Part shown: in pieces, positions 20,528-28,235 of the stretch
Position numbering within the stretch: position 1 is the stretch's first letter
Layout: each line of letters starts with the position of its first letter
Assembly (NCBI GenBank): GCA_016713865.1
Contig: JADJOG010000003.1
Location: 1 to 64,000, forward strand
Direction: 5' to 3'
DNA: 64,000 nt
Source: Flavobacteriales bacterium
GTDB taxonomy: Bacteria > Bacteroidota > Bacteroidia > Flavobacteriales_F > PHOS-HE28
Notes under the pieces: model-generated
Told to the model about the DNA's origin: nothing
The model's input: only the letters and a program-made list of their open reading frames with translations
Database searches by the model: none
Program-made: the position numbers and the translations under genes

Positions 20528-21283
20528 CTACTCCAACTCGAAGATGAAGACCAAGAGTCCCATTTGCTCAGCTGGCCCATCGGCGCGGGCGGAGAAGAGG
20601 CATTGCATGGCGCCCTTCTTCGCGATGTTGAAGAGTACCGAACTAGTGGTGGTACTCTTGTCGAGGTTCTGCGTCACGCGCGTCACCTTGCCTTCGCGAT
20701 CAACCCAGATGTTGAGGGCCACCTTGCCTCCGTGATCAGGCTTGTCCGTGATGCTGGGTCCGCGCATGAAGCCGCGACCCTCCAATCGGCCCTCGAAGCC
20801 CTTGCCCTTGAAATCGCCTACGCCGCCGCCACCGGGCTTGTCGCCGGGCGTGTTGTTGCCACCGGGATTGGTATTGCTGTTGTCGCTCGGGTTGTTGCTG
20901 GGCGCGAAGAGCGAATTGGGATTCGGCTTGGGTGGCTTCGGTGTCTCGGGCGCTGGCTTCGGCTTGGGGTTCGGCTTCACCGGTTTGGGTGTCTCCACAG
21001 GACTGTCATCCTCAGTGGCCACTTCTTCAGGCTGACTGGTGGAGGGCGTAGGCACGGCCGATTCCTGTGGTGCGCCGGGCGTGGGTGATGGGTCGCCGCC
21101 GCTGAGGCCGCCAGCGCTCTCAAAGATCAGCTCAACGGTTTCCTCCTTGGGCAGCGGATTGGGCTGCGTGAGGCCGAAGAAGAGGAAGAGCAAGGCGACC
21201 AGCGCGTGGAACACGATGGTGACGATGATGCCCGTGCGGCGGTCGCGCTCCTGTTCTTGGTGCTGGATGGCGATGGTGCTCAT
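20528..21283 (-). CDS. tonB: TonB energy transducer
   Basis: A 251-residue periplasm-spanning protein. It has a short cytoplasmic N-terminus, a membrane anchor at about 19-39 (IIVTIVFHALVALLFLFFGL), a long Pro/Lys-rich linker (ETPKPVKPNPKPKP), a Gly/Asn-rich segment, and a C-terminal domain (KVALNIWVDREGKVTRV, GLLVFIFELE). It carries the energy of the ExbB-ExbD proton channel to TonB-dependent outer-membrane receptors. It is encoded directly after exbD. The Asn/Gly spacer with NNPSDNSNTNPGGNN is unusually polar. Confidence 0.88.
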   Translation of the reverse strand: MSTIAIQHQEQERDRRTGIIVTIVFHALVALLFLFFGLTQPNPLPKEETVELIFESAGGLSGGDPSPTPGAPQESAVPTPSTSQPEEVATEDDSPVETPKPVKPNPKPKPAPETPKPPKPNPNSLFAPSNNPSDNSNTNPGGNNTPGDKPGGGGVGDFKGKGFEGRLEGRGFMRGPSITDKPDHGGKVALNIWVDREGKVTRVTQNLDKSTTTSSVLFNIAKKGAMQCLFSARADGPAEQMGLLVFIFELE

Positions 21284-21351
21284 TGGGATTCGCGTTTGTC
21301 AACCTGGAGGGTCGACGTTGCCGGAGGATTAATGAGATCCGCGTGCCAAGG

Positions 21352-21747
21352 TCATTCTGGTTTCGTAGCCAGGATGATCTTCCACTTGTTGCGCTTGGCG
21401 ATATCGAGCACGCTCACGGTGATGCCGGTGGGCACGCTCTGATCCACGTGCATCACCACGGCCTGATCCGCAGGGTGCTTCGCCATTTCGTCCTTCAGTA
21501 CCCCTTCGAGGTCGGCGGGTTCGATCATGCGGTTGTTCACGCTGTAATGCTGCTCGGCATCGATGCGCACGGCCACCTTGGGCTTCTCCTTGGTCTTGTT
21601 CGCGCTCTTGGGCAAATCAACCGGCAAGGCGTAAGGGCTCACCAACGTGCTCACGATCACGAAGAAGATGAGCAGCAGGAAGACCAGGTCGGTCATGGAG
21701 CTCATGCTGAAGCCCGCATCGACCTTATGTGTGCTGCGCAGTCCCAT
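21352..21747 (-). CDS. exbD: ExbD/TolR family biopolymer transport protein
   Basis: A 131-residue protein with one N-terminal membrane helix carrying the conserved Asp (SMTDLVFLLLIFFVIVSTL), then a periplasmic domain (YALPVDLPKSA, KVAVRIDAEQHYSV, VVMHVDQSVPTG). It forms the proton channel with ExbB and couples it to TonB. It starts 1 bp after exbB. Confidence 0.92.
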   Translation of the reverse strand: MGLRSTHKVDAGFSMSSMTDLVFLLLIFFVIVSTLVSPYALPVDLPKSANKTKEKPKVAVRIDAEQHYSVNNRMIEPADLEGVLKDEMAKHPADQAVVMHVDQSVPTGITVSVLDIAKRNKWKIILATKPE

Positions 21748-21748
21748 G

Positions 21749-22462
21749 TTACTTGGAAGGTGATTCGAGCACGTCCATGAAGGCGATGGTGGTGGCCTCC
21801 ATCTTCTGGATCACTTTGTTCACGCGTGCGGTGAGCGTGTTGTAGGCCACGTAGGCCACGATGCCGATCACGAGGCCCGCCACCGTGGTGACCATGGCCT
21901 GCATGATGCCGCCGCTGAGCTGCGCGATCTCCACGCCCGCACCGCTGATCTTCATGGTGTGGAAGGTGACGATCATGCCTATCACGGTGCCGAGGAAACC
22001 GATCATGGGCGCGGCACCGGAGATGGTGGCCAACACGGGCAGCCCTTTCTCCAACTGGTAGATCTCGAGCTTGCCAGCGTTCTCGATGCTCACTTCGATG
22101 TCCTTCATCGGCTTGCCGATGCGGCTGAGGCCCTTGTCGAGCATGCGTGCCACGGGCGATGAGGTCTGCGTGCAGAGGTTGCGCGCGCTGTCGATCTTGC
22201 CCTCGTGCACATAGTCGCGGATCTTGTGCATGAAGTCCTTGTCCTCCTTCAGTGCGCGGCGGATGGCCATGGCGCGCTCGATGATGAGGTAGATGGCGAT
22301 GAGGCTCATGATGCCCAGCGGCCCCATGATGTACCAGCCGCCATCGACGATGAGCTGCCAAATGGAGATGGTCTCCATAACGGGTTCGGCGACGGGGGCC
22401 GCGCTGGTCTGTTCAAGGGTCTCGCGGACCTCTTCGATTTGAGCAAAAAGCGGGAAGTGCAT
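21749..22462 (-). CDS. exbB: ExbB/TolQ/MotA family proton channel protein
   Basis: A 237-residue membrane protein. I choose the ATG at 22462 (MHFPLFAQIEEVRETLEQ); the frame is open further, but that would run into gdhA. Three helices are visible: YIMGPLGIMSLIAIYLIIERAM near 46-67, VLATISGAAPMIGFLGTVIGMIVTF, and IMQAMVTTVAGLVIGIVAYVAY. The sequence GAAPMIGFLGTVIGM is the MotA/ExbB signature. It is the first gene of the TonB energising complex, 46 bp after gdhA. Confidence 0.92.
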   Translation of the reverse strand: MHFPLFAQIEEVRETLEQTSAAPVAEPVMETISIWQLIVDGGWYIMGPLGIMSLIAIYLIIERAMAIRRALKEDKDFMHKIRDYVHEGKIDSARNLCTQTSSPVARMLDKGLSRIGKPMKDIEVSIENAGKLEIYQLEKGLPVLATISGAAPMIGFLGTVIGMIVTFHTMKISGAGVEIAQLSGGIMQAMVTTVAGLVIGIVAYVAYNTLTARVNKVIQKMEATTIAFMDVLESPSK

Positions 22463-22508
22463 GGGTGTCGGGTTGTGATGGAACGGCGCAGGGCCGTGCT
22501 GAAGTATC

Positions 22509-23732
22509 TCAGTTGAGTTTGGCGAGGGCGATCTCGAATGCGGTGCGTGTGAGGTGCGTGCGACCGGCATGGCGTGCGTGGCAGTCTTCCAGCGCTTTGC
22601 CGATCACGTTGCTCACATCCTCGAAGATGGCCTTGTCCGATAGTGCGTTGCCGGGCTGCATGCAGTAGGCGAACACGCGCGCCATGCCGCAGTTGGCGAT
22701 GAAGTCGGGGATCACGCTGGCGATGCCGTCGGCGTGCTCACCGATGGGACCGTAGAAGATCTGCGGATCGGCGAAGGGCACGTTGGCGCCGCTGCTGATC
22801 ACTTCCAAGCCGCCCTTGGCCATACGATCCACTTGGTCCTGCGTGACCAATCGGCTGGCAGCGCAAGGGAGGAACACTTCGGCGCCGATGTCCCAGATGC
22901 GCGCGTTCACCTCATCGAAGGGCAGCATGTCCTGAAGGCGAAGCGCGTTGCCTGCCTTGTCGGCGAAGAGCTGCTTCACTTCATCGGCGCTGAAGCCTTC
23001 GGGGCGAAGCGCTCCGCCCACGCGATCAATGATGCCCACGATGCTTGCGCCCTGCTGCGCGAGGTAATAGCCCGCCGCAGCGGCCACGTTGCCCCAGCCC
23101 TGCACGATCACGCGCTTGCCTTTCACGTCGCCGCCATACACGCGGTAGTAGTGGCGCACGCTCTCGGCCACGCCCCAACCGGTGATCATGTCGGCCACGG
23201 CGTATTTGCCTGCTACCGGCACGTAGGCGGTATCGTCCACCACTTTGCTCACGCCTTCGCGCAATTGCGCAATGGCCTTCAGCTTCACCTCTTCCTGCGT
23301 GCCGATGTGGCCATTGACCACGCCTTCTTGCGGGTGGCGCAAGCCATAGCGCTCGGTGATGGGGATCACGTCGTGCAGCTCATCCACGTTGAGGTCGCCG
23401 CCGGTGCCGTAATAGGTCTTGAGCAGCGGCATCACGGCCTTGTACCAGCGATCGAGCACGGCGTTCTTGCGCGGGTCGGCGGGGTCGAAGTCGATGCCGC
23501 TCTTGGCGCCGCCGATCGCCGGGCCGCACACGCTGAACTTCACCTCCATGGTTTTGGCCAGGCTCTCCACCTCGCGCTTATCGAGGCCCTTGCGCATGCG
23601 GGTGCCGCCGCCTGCCGCGCCGCCGCGCAGGCTGTTGATCACCACCCAGCCACGGGCGCCGGTGGGTGCATCGTTCCATTCGAAGACGATCTCGGGGGCG
23701 CGCTCCTCGAAGCGCTGAAGGGCATCACGCAT
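22509..23732 (-). CDS. Glu/Leu/Phe/Val dehydrogenase family protein (glutamate dehydrogenase)
   Basis: A 407-residue NAD(P)-dependent amino-acid dehydrogenase. The substrate domain shows GGAAGGGTRMRKG, KFSVCGPAIGGAKSGIDFDP with the catalytic Lys, and GTGGDLNVDELHDVIP. The Rossmann domain shows VIVQGWGNVAAAAGYYLAQQGASIVGIIDR and VFLPCAASRLVT. Glutamate is the most common substrate in this family, but Leu or Phe cannot be excluded from sequence. A weak promoter-like TACTTTCG lies 17 bp before the start. Confidence 0.88.
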   Translation of the reverse strand: MRDALQRFEERAPEIVFEWNDAPTGARGWVVINSLRGGAAGGGTRMRKGLDKREVESLAKTMEVKFSVCGPAIGGAKSGIDFDPADPRKNAVLDRWYKAVMPLLKTYYGTGGDLNVDELHDVIPITERYGLRHPQEGVVNGHIGTQEEVKLKAIAQLREGVSKVVDDTAYVPVAGKYAVADMITGWGVAESVRHYYRVYGGDVKGKRVIVQGWGNVAAAAGYYLAQQGASIVGIIDRVGGALRPEGFSADEVKQLFADKAGNALRLQDMLPFDEVNARIWDIGAEVFLPCAASRLVTQDQVDRMAKGGLEVISSGANVPFADPQIFYGPIGEHADGIASVIPDFIANCGMARVFAYCMQPGNALSDKAIFEDVSNVIGKALEDCHARHAGRTHLTRTAFEIALAKLN

Positions 23733-23810
23733 TTCCTTTCGTTCGGGGCGAAAGTAGCGGTGGGCTTCAGCCAGTTGCCGTGCAGGCCAAACGGTTATTC
23801 AAAACGCCTG

Positions 23811-24863
23811 TTAATAGGGAGCATGCACCGCCCCGCCAACCGTATCGCGCTTCGCCCCTGTCACGCTCGCCAGCGCATTGGCCTCGCTCCTCATGCGCAG
23901 CACGCCCAGCAGCGCGAACACCAGTGCTTCTTTGAAATCGATTATAGATCTTGGTGGCAGCACCAGTACCGTATGGCTGTGATTCGCGATGCGCTCCACG
24001 AGGTAGCGATTGTGCGCACCTCCGCCGGTCACCAGCACAGGGCCATCTGCCTTCTTCAATGCTTCGCTCAATTGCCAGGCGATATGCTCCACCACCGTGC
24101 GCAGCCGCTTGCCGACAGGCTGATCGCGATTGTTTATCAAGGGCAGCACCGATTCCTCGAACCACTCGCGGCCCAGTGATTTCGGCGGCCGCTGCTGGTG
24201 GAAAGGCAATCGGTTGAGGTCGGAGAGCAGCTCGGCGTCGAAATGGCTGCCACGCGCGACGTCGCCATTGCGGTCGAAGGGCTGGCCAGCTTCGACCGCC
24301 AAGTGGTTGAGGGCTTGGTTTCCAATGCACACATCGTAGCCGGTGATGCCCTTAGGCCCGTGCAGGCTGATGTTGCAGATACCGCCGAGGTTGACGAAGG
24401 CCTTGTAGTCGGGGAAGAGCAGCTTCTCGCCCAGTGGCACCAGCGGCGCGCCTTGACCACCAGCGGCTATATCTGCGCTGCGGAAATCGCACACGGTGGT
24501 GATGCCCGTGATGGCCGCGATGCGCGCACCGGATCCGATCTGCGTGCTGAAGCCCAGTTTAGGCTGATGGAAGATGGTGTGCCCGTGCGAAGCGATCAGG
24601 TCCGCCTTTTCACCGCGCAGGAAACGCTTGCTGGCTTGTCCGATGAATTGCCCGAGGTCGGCATCGAGCTGCGCGAGTTGAACGGCGCTGCCGTGCATCA
24701 CGTGCATCAACTGATTGCGCAGCGCAACGGGATAGGGGAGGGTGCGGGCCTTCTGGATCTCGAAGCTCCACCGGCCACGGTGCTCATGGAATGCGCAGAG
24801 CGCGAGGTCGAGGCCATCGAGTGAGCTGCCGCTCATGATGCCGAGTGCGCGGTAGGTTGGCAT
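23811..24863 (-). CDS. anmK: Anhydro-N-acetylmuramic acid kinase
   Basis: Phosphorylates and opens 1,6-anhydro-MurNAc during recycling of cell-wall fragments. ASKHA-fold motifs are LGIMSGSSLDGLDLAL at the start, IASHGHTIFHQP, TVCDFRSADIAAGGQGAPLVP, FVNLGGICNISL, and VTGGGAHNRYLVERI. Length of 350 residues is normal. The gene starts 45 bp after the neighbouring DNA repair gene and ends 78 bp before gdhA. Confidence 0.92.
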   Translation of the reverse strand: MPTYRALGIMSGSSLDGLDLALCAFHEHRGRWSFEIQKARTLPYPVALRNQLMHVMHGSAVQLAQLDADLGQFIGQASKRFLRGEKADLIASHGHTIFHQPKLGFSTQIGSGARIAAITGITTVCDFRSADIAAGGQGAPLVPLGEKLLFPDYKAFVNLGGICNISLHGPKGITGYDVCIGNQALNHLAVEAGQPFDRNGDVARGSHFDAELLSDLNRLPFHQQRPPKSLGREWFEESVLPLINNRDQPVGKRLRTVVEHIAWQLSEALKKADGPVLVTGGGAHNRYLVERIANHSHTVLVLPPRSIIDFKEALVFALLGVLRMRSEANALASVTGAKRDTVGGAVHAPY

Positions 24864-24908
24864 GCCACAAAGGAACCGATGAAGCGCGAACGTTGCTGAG
24901 GAGGATTG

Positions 24909-25583
24909 TCATGACGCGATGATCTTCCGGAGCGCCTCGCGTTGGCTCAAAGGCGAGAGCTTTCGCGACTCCACGAACGCTTTCACGGCTTTCGCGTCGG
25001 TAGCGGCCAATTCGCGAAGCGCCCAGCCTATCGCCTTGCGGATGAAGAAGTCCTTGTGCGCAGCGTGGCGATCGATGTTGGCGAAGAGCAGTACGCGGTC
25101 CGTGTCTTCCTTCCACTTGTTCTGGAAGAGGATGGCCGTGCGATTGAGCCATAGGTCCTTGTGCGTGATCCAGCGCTTGTTCCATTTCGTGATCTCTTTC
25201 GGATGACGCTTCAGGATAACGCCAACGACATGCACGGCAAGCGCATCAACGGTATCCCACCAGCTCTTCGTGATGATCAGCTCCTCGATCCAGGGCAGAT
25301 CATCCGGCGTCAACCTCTTCGCATGCCTCATCACCAGGTCCACTGCTGTGTGATGCATCTCACGTTCCTGGAATGCGAAAGCCGCACGGCAGATGGCCTG
25401 CAGCTCATCGAGCGGCGGCGGCCCGTGCAAGGCGATGTGCTCCTTCAGCAGCGCGCGCCGCTCCGTGGCCTTGATGCCGAAGAAGGGCGCGATGCCTTTC
25501 ATGTAGGCCTGCATGGCGACGGCGTTCTCCATGTCTCGGTTCCGCTTGCACGCGGCATGGAAGGGGGAAAGCCAGGGATGCAC
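24909..25583 (-). CDS. DNA alkylation repair protein (AlkD-like HEAT-repeat glycosylase)
   Basis: A 224-residue all-helical protein. Family blocks are AYMKGIAPFFGIKATERR, FQEREMHHTAVDLVMRHAK, ELIITKSWWDTVDALAVHVVG with the catalytic-type Asp after WW, RTAILFQNKWKEDTD and DFFIRKAIGWALRELAA. AlkD-type enzymes remove positively charged alkylated bases without base flipping. I use the first ATG because HPWLSPFHAACKRNRD matches the family N-terminus. Confidence 0.87.
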   Translation of the reverse strand: MHPWLSPFHAACKRNRDMENAVAMQAYMKGIAPFFGIKATERRALLKEHIALHGPPPLDELQAICRAAFAFQEREMHHTAVDLVMRHAKRLTPDDLPWIEELIITKSWWDTVDALAVHVVGVILKRHPKEITKWNKRWITHKDLWLNRTAILFQNKWKEDTDRVLLFANIDRHAAHKDFFIRKAIGWALRELAATDAKAVKAFVESRKLSPLSQREALRKIIAS

Positions 25584-25607
25584 GCGGCGAAGTTCGCACG
25601 GCGCCGA

Positions 25608-26564
25608 TCAGAACATGCTCAAGCGGTACTTCCGGCCGCTCGATTTGAATAGGTAGCCGTTCCCGTTCGACTTCTCCTCGAGTTTGCGCTCGTCATTGAA
25701 GAGGCCCGTGAAATAGACGCGTACCTGCGCTTCGGTCATGGTCACGGGTTTGCCGTTGCTCAGCGCCTCGGCGATGTATGCATCCACTAATTGCGGGAAG
25801 GCTTGCGCGAAGAGCTCTTGCGTCGCGAACACATCGAGGCCCACCACCTTATCGCCGCTCACCGCGATCACGCCCACGATGCCCGACGCCGATGCCGGAA
25901 GCCCGAGCAGCTTCTCGCGGTAGTGCTGCCGTTTGGCCTGAAAATCCTTGTCGTTCATGAGGTGCGCATAACTGCCGCTGCGTGTCTGCGCTTTGTTCTT
26001 CTCGATGTCCTTGGCCACTTCCTCCCATACGCGTGTCTGCTCTTTATCAACCGCTGCGGCTTTGCGCGTTTGCTGACCTACCACGCCGATGGTGCCATTG
26101 AAATCATGCCCGGTGCTGCCCGCTTGCCAGCGTCCGTGCTCCACGCAGAAGGCGCCGATGTTCATGGTCTTGCCCGGCGGCACGATCACGTCTTGCGCGA
26201 GCATGCGGTCCTGCTTGCCGCCTACCACCACTTCGCCCTGCATCAGGTAGATGGTATCCTTCGAGGTGTTCTGCACCTGAAGCGTGTTCACCGTTGCGCC
26301 GGCCTCTTGCTCTTTCACCTTCAAGCGGCCGTCCTGCAGCGCCTTGTTCATGGGCACGTAGTTGCCGACATCGCGATAGGCCTTCTTGTAGGTCTCATTG
26401 CCCACGATGGGAATCAAACGCAGGTTCTCGCAAGTGAAGCGGACGGATAGGTCATTGGCGAAAGTGGGTGCCAGGTTCTCGGCGTTCATCTGGGCCTTGC
26501 TGTGCACAGCGATGAAGGCGAGTGATGCGAGCAGGAAGAGGCGGGCGGAATGGGTGAGGAGCAT
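25608..26564 (-). CDS. Exported ARPP-1 domain protein
   Basis: A 318-residue protein with a signal peptide (LTHSARLFLLASLAFIAVHSKAQ) and one domain of the ARPP-1 (DUF6569) type. Recognisable blocks are NLRLIPIVGNETYKKAYRD, QNTSKDTIYLMQGEVVVGGKQDR, VIVPPGKTMNIGAFCVEHGRW and GIVGVIAVSGDKVVGLDVFA. The family is often found near ADP-ribosylglycohydrolase and phosphatase genes, but its activity is not known to me. The chosen ATG at 26564 precedes the signal peptide. It is divergent from the acyltransferase gene. Confidence 0.7.
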   Translation of the reverse strand: MLLTHSARLFLLASLAFIAVHSKAQMNAENLAPTFANDLSVRFTCENLRLIPIVGNETYKKAYRDVGNYVPMNKALQDGRLKVKEQEAGATVNTLQVQNTSKDTIYLMQGEVVVGGKQDRMLAQDVIVPPGKTMNIGAFCVEHGRWQAGSTGHDFNGTIGVVGQQTRKAAAVDKEQTRVWEEVAKDIEKNKAQTRSGSYAHLMNDKDFQAKRQHYREKLLGLPASASGIVGVIAVSGDKVVGLDVFATQELFAQAFPQLVDAYIAEALSNGKPVTMTEAQVRVYFTGLFNDERKLEEKSNGNGYLFKSSGRKYRLSMF

Positions 26565-26713
26565 GGTGTTGGTGATTGGTGAGTGGCGGTACACGGCGCC
26601 GAGCGAACGGTTCAATGAGGAAGTGGCGTGCGCTGGAGATGCCAATGCTTCACAATGCGCATGCGCGTCGGATGGAATGCCGATTCCGATGCCAATCGCC
26701 ACCTTTCGCCGTG

Positions 26714-28033
26714 ATGGTGTATGAGCTAATGAGGGTCCTGGTGCGGATCTGCACATCGATCTACTTCAAGCGGATCGTGGCTGCGGGGCTGGAGAAGCTG
26801 CCCGATGGCGGCCCCACCATCATTGTAGCCAACCACCCGAACACGCTCATTGATCCCTTGCTCATCGCAGCGGCGGTGAAGCAGCGCATCGGCTTCGTGG
26901 CGAATGCGGGAATCTTCAGCAACCGAGCGCTCGCTGCATTCTTCCGCTACTTCCACGTGATCCCCATTTTTCGCAAGAAGGATGTGGCGCCCGGTGACAA
27001 ACCCGACAACACGCAGGCCTTCGCGCAATGCCACGCCTACCTCGCACAAGGCGGCACCTTCCCGATCTTTCCCGAAGGAAGCAGCTATTACGAGATCAAC
27101 CTGCGTGAGATCAAGACCGGCACGGCGCGCATCGCGCTGAGTTATGATGGCCCTGGCGAGCTCCGCATCGCGCCCATAGCGCTCGACTATTCCGATGCGA
27201 TCCAGTTCCGCAGCATGGTGCGCGTAACAGCAGGCAAGCCGATGGCGGTTTCGGCGTATCGCGAGGCATACCAACGCAACGAAGTCGAGGCCGTGGAAGC
27301 CTTGACCGCTGACATCCGAAAAGCGCTGGCCAAAAAGCTGCCATGGACCACCGGCAAGGATCAAGAGGACCTCCTGATCAAGGCGCACACCTTTACGACG
27401 TACGCAACACCTGCCGCTGATCTGCATGAAGACCCGCAACGCTCGCTCTTCGTGCGCAAGCAATTAGCCGACGCCTTGCACCGATTGCGGGAGACCCGAC
27501 CCGAGCTTTACCAGCGTACCAGCGCACGACTCCTGGCATTCTTCGACGCGCTGAGCGCTGACCGCCTAACGCCCGGCTTCTACACACATGCGTTCCAACA
27601 GAGGAGCTTCCTTGCGCTGTGCGTCGGCTATCTCGCGGAGCTTCTGCTGCTCGCGCCGATTTATCTCTTCGGATCGATCACCAATTACCTGCCCTACATC
27701 CTGCCATCGCTCGTGTTCAAGGCATCGCGGCTCGACATCGAGTACAAAGCGCCGGTGCAGATGATCGTGGGGCTGATCCTCTTCCCGCTGTTCTATGCGC
27801 TCGAAGCCTGGGCCTTCCACAATTTCATCGATCAGCGCACGTGGACCAACTTGCTCTTCCTGCTCGCATTGCCAGTTGCAGGCTACGCGTCCATGTGGTA
27901 CTGGACGCAACTGCGTCGCTTCGCGCGGATCCTGCGATTCCGCTTCGCTGTGCCGGAAGAGCGAAAGCGCGAAATGCTGCACGAGCGCGATGCCTTGCTG
28001 GAGGCGATGATGGAGGCGCGGAAGAGCTTGTAG
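26714..28033 (+). CDS. PlsC-type acyltransferase with C-terminal membrane domain
   Basis: A 439-residue protein. The N-terminal domain is a 1-acylglycerol-3-phosphate acyltransferase: the catalytic block is VANHPNTLIDPLL (NHxxxxD), followed by VIPIFRKKD and GTFPIFPEGSSYYE (FPEG). The C-terminal part has hydrophobic segments (LALCVGYLAELLLLAPIYLFG, MIVGLILFPLFYALEAW, LLFLLALPVAGYASMWYW). It probably acylates glycerophospholipid precursors, although the long C-terminal half is not part of classical PlsC. I start at the ATG at 26714 (MVYELMRVLVR). The upstream frame has no domain. Confidence 0.82.
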   Translation: MVYELMRVLVRICTSIYFKRIVAAGLEKLPDGGPTIIVANHPNTLIDPLLIAAAVKQRIGFVANAGIFSNRALAAFFRYFHVIPIFRKKDVAPGDKPDNTQAFAQCHAYLAQGGTFPIFPEGSSYYEINLREIKTGTARIALSYDGPGELRIAPIALDYSDAIQFRSMVRVTAGKPMAVSAYREAYQRNEVEAVEALTADIRKALAKKLPWTTGKDQEDLLIKAHTFTTYATPAADLHEDPQRSLFVRKQLADALHRLRETRPELYQRTSARLLAFFDALSADRLTPGFYTHAFQQRSFLALCVGYLAELLLLAPIYLFGSITNYLPYILPSLVFKASRLDIEYKAPVQMIVGLILFPLFYALEAWAFHNFIDQRTWTNLLFLLALPVAGYASMWYWTQLRRFARILRFRFAVPEERKREMLHERDALLEAMMEARKSL

Positions 28034-28182
28034 GCCGAATGTTGGCGAGCAAGGTGTTGGACCCACATGCCGTCCCGCTGGGACTGAACACCGCAGAGAT
28101 GCCCCACTGATCTTCCGACATGACGTCCCTACGGGACTTCGGACTTAGTGGTCCAACAATTCACGGTTGAACCCACCTCAAC

Positions 28183-28214
28183 GAAGAAGGCGGCCCAACC
28201 GGACCGCCTTCTTC
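28183..28214. terminator. Hairpin between the acyltransferase and katG genes
   Basis: 11-bp stem gaagaaggcgg / ccgccttcttc with a 10-base loop, between convergent genes and 21 bp beyond the katG stop. The CTTCTTC arm provides the T-rich end on the katG side. Confidence 0.7.
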
Positions 28215-28235
28215 ACATGCAGGTATCGGGCGTGC